A stretch of DNA of 9,536 nt, taken from positions 1 to 9,536 of the forward strand of contig JAOUCV010000062.1 in assembly GCA_029859555.1 (NCBI GenBank). Reading direction: 5' to 3'. Source of the stretch: Gammaproteobacteria bacterium (GTDB taxonomy: Bacteria; Pseudomonadota; Gammaproteobacteria; UBA9214). The translations under genes and the position numbers were made by a program. Under the pieces are notes generated by a model. That model was not told the origin of the DNA. It worked only from the letters and a program-made list of their open reading frames with translations, and ran no database searches. Below, piece after piece: positions 6,117 to 9,536 of this stretch; positions within the stretch are counted from its first letter, which is position 1, and the number at the start of each line of letters is the position of its first letter.

Positions 6117-7937
6117 ATGAACCTGAGAGACCTGCTGTCGCCCTTTTTCGTCTGGCAACGCGCCTTCGAGAAACCCTACACCAGCATACGACCGACCATC
6201 GATCGCCCGGGTGCGCCTGCCTATCGCGGCTTTCACATCAATGTATCCGAAGAATGTGTGGGTTGCGGCAGTTGCCATAGCATCTGCCAGAATCACGCCA
6301 TCGACATGGTGCCGGCCGCGGAGTTTGAAGGCCGCACCGGTGACAGCGGACTGCGCCCGCGCTTTGACTATGGCCGCTGCTGCTGGTGCGGCCTGTGCGT
6401 GGATATCTGCACCGCCGCTTCACTGCGCATGAGCAACGAATACGCCTGGATCAGCGAAGACCCGGACGAGTTTCACTTCACCGCGGGCGTTGACGACAAG
6501 CCCTGGCAAAATAATGAACATGGCTACCGCCGCGCGGAGGGCTACCATCTTTACCCGCCGAAACGTATCGAGATGGACATGCTGTCACCGGACGAGAGCG
6601 TGCAGTCGTTCGAGGAAGTGGCCCGGGGTTACAGCGAGGCACAGGCAAAACTGGAAGCGGATCGCTGTGTAGAGTGTGGCATTTGTGTCGCCACCTGCCC
6701 GGCACACATGGATGTGCCTGATTACATTCACAGCATCCGCGACGGTGACTACGAAAAAGGCCTGCAGCTGATGTACCGCACCAACCCGTTCCCGGCGACC
6801 TGTGGCCGCATCTGTACACGCCGCTGCGAATCCGTGTGCCCGGTTGGCATACTCGGCGAGCCGGTTGCGATCCGCTGGCTGAAACGTTTCATTGTCGACC
6901 AGGTGGATGCAAAGGACTACCCGCGTATTCTCAACGACCAGATCATCGAAAGCGGCCACCGCGTCGCCATCATCGGTGCCGGTCCCGGCGGTCTCAGTGC
7001 TGCCTATTATCTGCGCAAAAAAGGACACGCGGTGACTGTCTTCGAAGCCGGTGAAACCGCCGGTGGCATGCTGCGTTACGGCGTTCCAAGCTACCGTCTG
7101 CCGGATGCTGATCTCGACAAGGACATTGCTTATATCGTCTCTCTGGGCGTCGACATCCGCTACAACACTCGTATCGGCAAAGATATCGACTTCGAACAAC
7201 TGCTGCAGGATTACGCTGCCGTGTTCCTGTCCACCGGTCTGTCGGTGCCCTCCAATATGCGTATCCAGGGGGAAGATCACGCGCGCGTGCTGTCGGGTCT
7301 GCAGGTACTCGCCGATGTCGCCAGCGGGCGTGACCCGGGCATCGGTAGCCGGGTCGCCGTCATTGGTGGCGGCAACGTTGCCATGGACGCCGCACGCGTA
7401 TCGCGTCGTCTCGGCGCCGAGGTCACCATTCTCTACCGCCGCCGCATTGCCGACATGCCGGCCGATGAGGAAGAAATTCACGAGTCACAGGAAGAAGGCT
7501 GCAACATCGTGCCGCAGGCCATCCCGGTCGAGATCATCGCTGCGGACAAGCCGCAACAGGTCAGCATCAAGTGGGGTGAAGCCGAAATGGTACAGGACCC
7601 GACAGGCGGACGTCCGCGTCCGGTATTGCAGGAAGACCGCATGCACACCGACACTTACGACTGCATCATCTCGGCCATCGGCCAGGGCAGCGACCTCGAC
7701 TTCCTGTCAAAAGAAAACCAGCAGCAGCTGGCCATTGAATGGGGTAAATTCACACCGGGCGAATACCAGCAGTCAGCACTGCAAAAGGTGTTCGTCGGCG
7801 GCGATGTTGCCAACCGTACCGCCGATGCAATCAGCGCGATTGAAGACGGCCACCATGCCGCACGCGGTATTGAGCGGCTCCTGAACCCTGACGGGTTTAC
7901 AGCTACGCAAACAGATAACACGGGTGAACCAGCATGA
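6117..7937 (+). CDS. Ferredoxin (NuoI/HycF-like) fused to GltD/NfnB-type FAD, NAD(P)H oxidoreductase
   Basis: Likely the electron-entry subunit: NAD(P)H oxidation (or NAD(P)+ reduction) at FAD, linked by Fe-S clusters to the NuoB-like subunit. Domains in the 606-residue protein: residues 40-105, a 2[4Fe-4S] ferredoxin with C47-C50-C53-C57 and C88-C91-C94-C98; the N-terminal LLSPFFVWQRAFEKPYT resembles NuoI/HycF leaders. Residues about 165-260 are a GltD-like Fe-S domain (C184/C187/C190/C194, then C229/C233/C237/C241 in ATCGRICTRRCESVC). FAD-binding GAGPGG is at 287-292, the second nucleotide site GGGNVAMDAAR at 417-427 with YRRRIADMPADEEE (440-453), and the FAD closing motif VFVGGDVANRTADA at 558-571. 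The double-Arg YRR suggests NADPH preference (family knowledge, not proven). RBS AAGGG (6101-6105) precedes ATG. It ends in an ATGA overlap with the ferritin-like gene. No GltB is seen, so a glutamate synthase role is unlikely. Confidence 0.88.
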   Translation: MNLRDLLSPFFVWQRAFEKPYTSIRPTIDRPGAPAYRGFHINVSEECVGCGSCHSICQNHAIDMVPAAEFEGRTGDSGLRPRFDYGRCCWCGLCVDICTAASLRMSNEYAWISEDPDEFHFTAGVDDKPWQNNEHGYRRAEGYHLYPPKRIEMDMLSPDESVQSFEEVARGYSEAQAKLEADRCVECGICVATCPAHMDVPDYIHSIRDGDYEKGLQLMYRTNPFPATCGRICTRRCESVCPVGILGEPVAIRWLKRFIVDQVDAKDYPRILNDQIIESGHRVAIIGAGPGGLSAAYYLRKKGHAVTVFEAGETAGGMLRYGVPSYRLPDADLDKDIAYIVSLGVDIRYNTRIGKDIDFEQLLQDYAAVFLSTGLSVPSNMRIQGEDHARVLSGLQVLADVASGRDPGIGSRVAVIGGGNVAMDAARVSRRLGAEVTILYRRRIADMPADEEEIHESQEEGCNIVPQAIPVEIIAADKPQQVSIKWGEAEMVQDPTGGRPRPVLQEDRMHTDTYDCIISAIGQGSDLDFLSKENQQQLAIEWGKFTPGEYQQSALQKVFVGGDVANRTADAISAIEDGHHAARGIERLLNPDGFTATQTDNTGEPA

Positions 7938-8380
7938 ATACCGTTGACGAAATACTGGACTATGCCATTGACCAGGAGCAGCAGGCAGCCGACTTCTATG
8001 AGGACCTCGCCGGACGCGTTGAAAAAGGCGGCATGAAAGAAATATTAATGGAATTCTCTGCCGAGGAACAACGTCACAAGCAACGCCTGCTGGCGGTAAA
8101 GAGCGGCGAGCACGAATTGACCCCGGAACAGGAAGTACTGGATCTCAAGATCTCCGACTACCTTATCGATGTTGATGCCACTGATGACATCTCCTACCAG
8201 GATGCCCTGATCGTTGCGATGAAACGTGAACGTGCCGCTTATAAGCTCTACAGTGACATGGCCGAAAAACTTCCGGAAAGCCATCTCAGGAAGGTCATTC
8301 TCGGACTCGCCAAGGAAGAAGCCAGGCATAAACTGTTCTTCGAATCAGAATACGACGAGCGTGTATTGAGGGATAACTGA
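7934..8380 (+). CDS. Ferritin-like di-iron protein (rubrerythrin-type helical domain only)
   Basis: The 148-residue, mostly helical, acidic protein has the di-iron ligand pattern of the ferritin/rubrerythrin superfamily: E15 in QEQQAADFYEDLA, E45xxH48 in AEEQRHK, E99 in MKRERAAYKLY, and E129xxH132 in KEEARHK. No rubredoxin CxxC pair is present and there is no cysteine at all, so it is not a complete rubrerythrin. There is no signal peptide or membrane segment, so it is probably cytoplasmic. Start ATG overlaps the stop of the ferredoxin-GltD fusion (ATGA), tying its expression to the complex. Possible roles, all inferred, are peroxide or oxygen scavenging near Fe-S clusters, iron supply for cluster assembly, or a redox partner of the complex. 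It is the last gene of the operon; about 345 bp without a gene follow. Confidence 0.85.
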   Translation: MNTVDEILDYAIDQEQQAADFYEDLAGRVEKGGMKEILMEFSAEEQRHKQRLLAVKSGEHELTPEQEVLDLKISDYLIDVDATDDISYQDALIVAMKRERAAYKLYSDMAEKLPESHLRKVILGLAKEEARHKLFFESEYDERVLRDN

Positions 8381-8467
8381 CAGAGCTGGCAAAATAAATT
8401 CGAGCAGCGCTATGTTATCGCGATCCGCCATCCAGATGCGGTGCCGTTGGGAGTAATCGCCAATAGC

Positions 8468-8493
8468 CTGTATCAGCAAATAGATTGATACAG
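8468..8493. repeat. Inverted repeat CTGTATCA-N10-TGATACAG
   Basis: The 8-nt arms 8468-8475 and 8486-8493 are exact reverse complements separated by GCAAATAGAT. It could be a hairpin near the mRNA 3' end or a regulator binding site. It sits about 170 bp before the SulP promoter, rather far for a simple repressor operator. Confidence 0.5.
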
Positions 8494-8661
8494 AAGCAGC
8501 CCCTGTGTCCGGGTTTGGGGCAACTGCAGACATACACCAGGCACTTGAAAAGATAGCACGGGCTCTTCAGCTCAGATCACCCGTGTGATTTGAAAAGCAA
8601 TATCCAGAACGGTCCTTATAAAAATCATATTTGGATTTTGTTCAACACTGGAAGAAGGGAT

Positions 8662-8670
8662 TGCTATAAT
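8662..8670 (+). promoter_or_regulatory. Extended -10 promoter (TGCTATAAT) for the SulP gene
   Basis: TATAAT at 8665-8670 is a perfect sigma-70 -10 box, preceded by TG with one spacer base (8662-8664), the extended -10 signature. A weak -35 candidate TTCAAC (8641-8646) lies 18 bp upstream. Transcription would start near 8676-8678, giving a leader of about 50 nt before the ATG at 8726. This implies that the transporter is transcribed independently of the upstream operon. Confidence 0.6.
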
Positions 8671-8725
8671 CCCCGGGATCCTGTCCCACCATAACGAGAG
8701 ATAGTGAACACCCCCATCTGTCACC

Positions 8726-9536
8726 ATGAAAGAAGACACCAACCAGAATTCAAAAACCATGACCCTGTCCAGCTTTACGAGCTTTCTACCGGGACTCCAG
8801 GTTCTTTCTGGATATCAAAAAAAGGATTTGGGACCCGACGTGCTTGCCGGGCTTGTCATCTGCCTGGTGCTGATCCCCTCGGCCCTGGCCTATGCGGAAC
8901 TGGCGGGATTCGGCCCCATGGCCGGAATTTACAGCGCTATCGCGGCAACCCTGGGCTATTTTCTCTTCACTTCCTCGCGCCATATGAATGTAGGGCCTGA
9001 CGGAGCGGTCGCACTGCTGGTGGGAGCGGCCATACTACCGCTCACCGGGGGAGATCCGGCCAAGGCCATAATCGCGGGTACCTGGCTGGCGATATTCACC
9101 GGTCTTATCCTGATCATAGCCGCCAGGTTCAAGCTGGGCGTGGTCGCGAGCTTTTTGTCAACACCGGTGCTGCTTGGATACCTGAACGGCGCAGCCCTGG
9201 TTATTGTCATCAGCCAGTGGGGCAAGCTGTTCGGTGTCGGACTGGAACAGGAAGGGCTGGTGCAGCGCATTATCGAATGGGTGGACAAGGTGCCTGACAC
9301 CCATCTGCCGACCCTGGGCGTTGCAGTTGCGACGCTGCTGCTGCTGGTGATTTTTAAACGCCTCATCACCCGCCTTCCCCCGCTGGTGCCGGTCTTTTTC
9401 CTGGCGCTTGCCAGCGGATTGCTGGTTGATTTCGGTGCCATGGGAGTGGAAACCATCGGCGCGATCAGTGGTATCGCCCCCAAAACCATGGAGTTCACCT
9501 TCAAGCTGGATGATATTGCCACCCTGGCCATGGGAG
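8726..9536 (+). CDS. SulP-family inorganic anion transporter, 3' partial
   Basis: A membrane transporter of the SulP/SLC26 family, which moves sulfate, bicarbonate or related anions across the inner membrane. The frame runs from ATG 8726 to the window end without a stop; 270 residues are visible, about half the usual length, so the later helices and any C-terminal STAS domain are outside the window. Family motifs: DLGPDVLAGLVICLVLIPSALAYAELAG (34-61, TM1 region), GPMAGIYSAIAATLGYFLF (63-81), SSRHMNVGPDGAVALLVGAAI (83-103, the SulP anion-site signature), and FLSTPVLLGYLNGAALVI (143-160). The start has no good Shine-Dalgarno; GAGAG is about 25 nt upstream. ATG 8759 (residue 12) is an alternative. 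Substrate cannot be decided; the adjacent operon is not obviously linked functionally. Confidence 0.88.
   Translation, partial: MKEDTNQNSKTMTLSSFTSFLPGLQVLSGYQKKDLGPDVLAGLVICLVLIPSALAYAELAGFGPMAGIYSAIAATLGYFLFTSSRHMNVGPDGAVALLVGAAILPLTGGDPAKAIIAGTWLAIFTGLILIIAARFKLGVVASFLSTPVLLGYLNGAALVIVISQWGKLFGVGLEQEGLVQRIIEWVDKVPDTHLPTLGVAVATLLLLVIFKRLITRLPPLVPVFFLALASGLLVDFGAMGVETIGAISGIAPKTMEFTFKLDDIATLAMG

Larger units (their letters stand above)
8381..8725. other. Intergenic region between the operon end and the SulP gene
   Basis: No credible gene was found on either strand. It contains an 8-bp perfect inverted repeat with a 10-nt loop (8468-8493), a GCCCC/GGGGC hairpin (8499-8503/8517-8521, 13-nt loop), a short hairpin ATCAC/GTGAT (8576-8580/8585-8589, CCGT loop), and the promoter at 8662-8670. 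None of the hairpins is followed by a T-run, so I see no clear intrinsic terminator for the upstream operon. The sequence is visibly richer in A and T than the flanking genes, especially 8590-8670. Confidence 0.7.

Noticed and set aside
6117..7937. Glutamate synthase small subunit (GltD)
   Set aside because: The C-terminal part is GltD-like, but no GltB partner is present and an extra NuoI-like ferredoxin plus the operon context point to a respiratory role.
2..8380. Standard NADH:quinone oxidoreductase (Nuo) operon
   Set aside because: No NuoE, F, G, A, J or K is in the window, the NuoI-like protein is fused to GltD, two antiporter domains are fused, and the NuoB/NuoD key residues differ. 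Upstream genes outside the window could still add some subunits.
7934..8380. Complete rubrerythrin
   Set aside because: It has no cysteine and so no rubredoxin domain; only the ferritin-like di-iron domain is present.
8499..8521. Intrinsic terminator after the ferritin-like gene
   Set aside because: The GCCCC/GGGGC stem is short with a 13-nt loop and no T-run.
8704..9000. Forward ORF from GTG 8704 and antisense ORF 8956-9531
   Set aside because: Both overlap the SulP frame starting at 8726, whose translation has clear SulP motifs.

Overview
The window reads like the chromosome of a moderately GC-rich proteobacterium, most likely gamma- or betaproteobacterial. The codons mostly end in G or C, the operon is tightly packed, and the complex I-like, GltD-like and SulP sequences are of bacterial type. 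Every supported gene is on the + strand. The organism cannot be named from the sequence alone.

Bases 1-8380 hold the 3' part of one operon for a membrane-bound, complex I-like respiratory or energy-converting module. In order these are: the 3' part of a very long antiporter-like subunit made of two fused antiporter domains (2-2530); a NuoH/HyfC-like membrane subunit (2527-3453); a 299-bp gap filled by a highly palindromic, MITE-like element (3464-3747); a NuoB/HyfI-like small subunit (3753-4385); separate NuoC-like (4394-4936) and NuoD-like (4933-6102) subunits; a fusion of a NuoI/HycF-like 2[4Fe-4S] ferredoxin with a GltD/NfnB-type FAD/NAD(P)H oxidoreductase (6117-7937); and a small ferritin-like di-iron protein (7934-8380). 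Several junctions overlap by 4 nt, so translation is probably coupled.

The catalytic-looking subunit has none of the four cysteines that bind Ni in [NiFe] hydrogenases, and it also lacks the His and Tyr that bind quinone in complex I. The complex therefore belongs with the 'energy-converting hydrogenase-related' (Ehr) or complex I-like relatives. It is neither a working group 4 hydrogenase nor a standard Nuo complex. Instead of NuoEFG, the apparent electron-input module is the single ferredoxin-GltD fusion polypeptide. The likely path (inferred) is NAD(P)H to FAD, then the [4Fe-4S] clusters, then the NuoB-like cluster, then an unknown acceptor at the NuoB/NuoD interface, coupled to H+ or Na+ movement through the NuoH-like and antiporter-like subunits. 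The reverse direction, ion-driven reduction of NAD(P)+ or ferredoxin, is equally possible.

The NuoH-NuoB gap is the most unusual non-coding stretch. Near-identical 31-nt inverted repeats end in TA and enclose further nested hairpins, and the ribosome binding site of the NuoB-like gene is the last 6 bases of the right repeat. Removing the element at TA would leave a normal 17-nt operon junction.

Bases 8381-8725 are non-coding, with small inverted repeats and a good extended -10 promoter (8662-8670). They lead into a SulP-family anion transporter (8726 to the window end, incomplete), which is probably a separate transcription unit.
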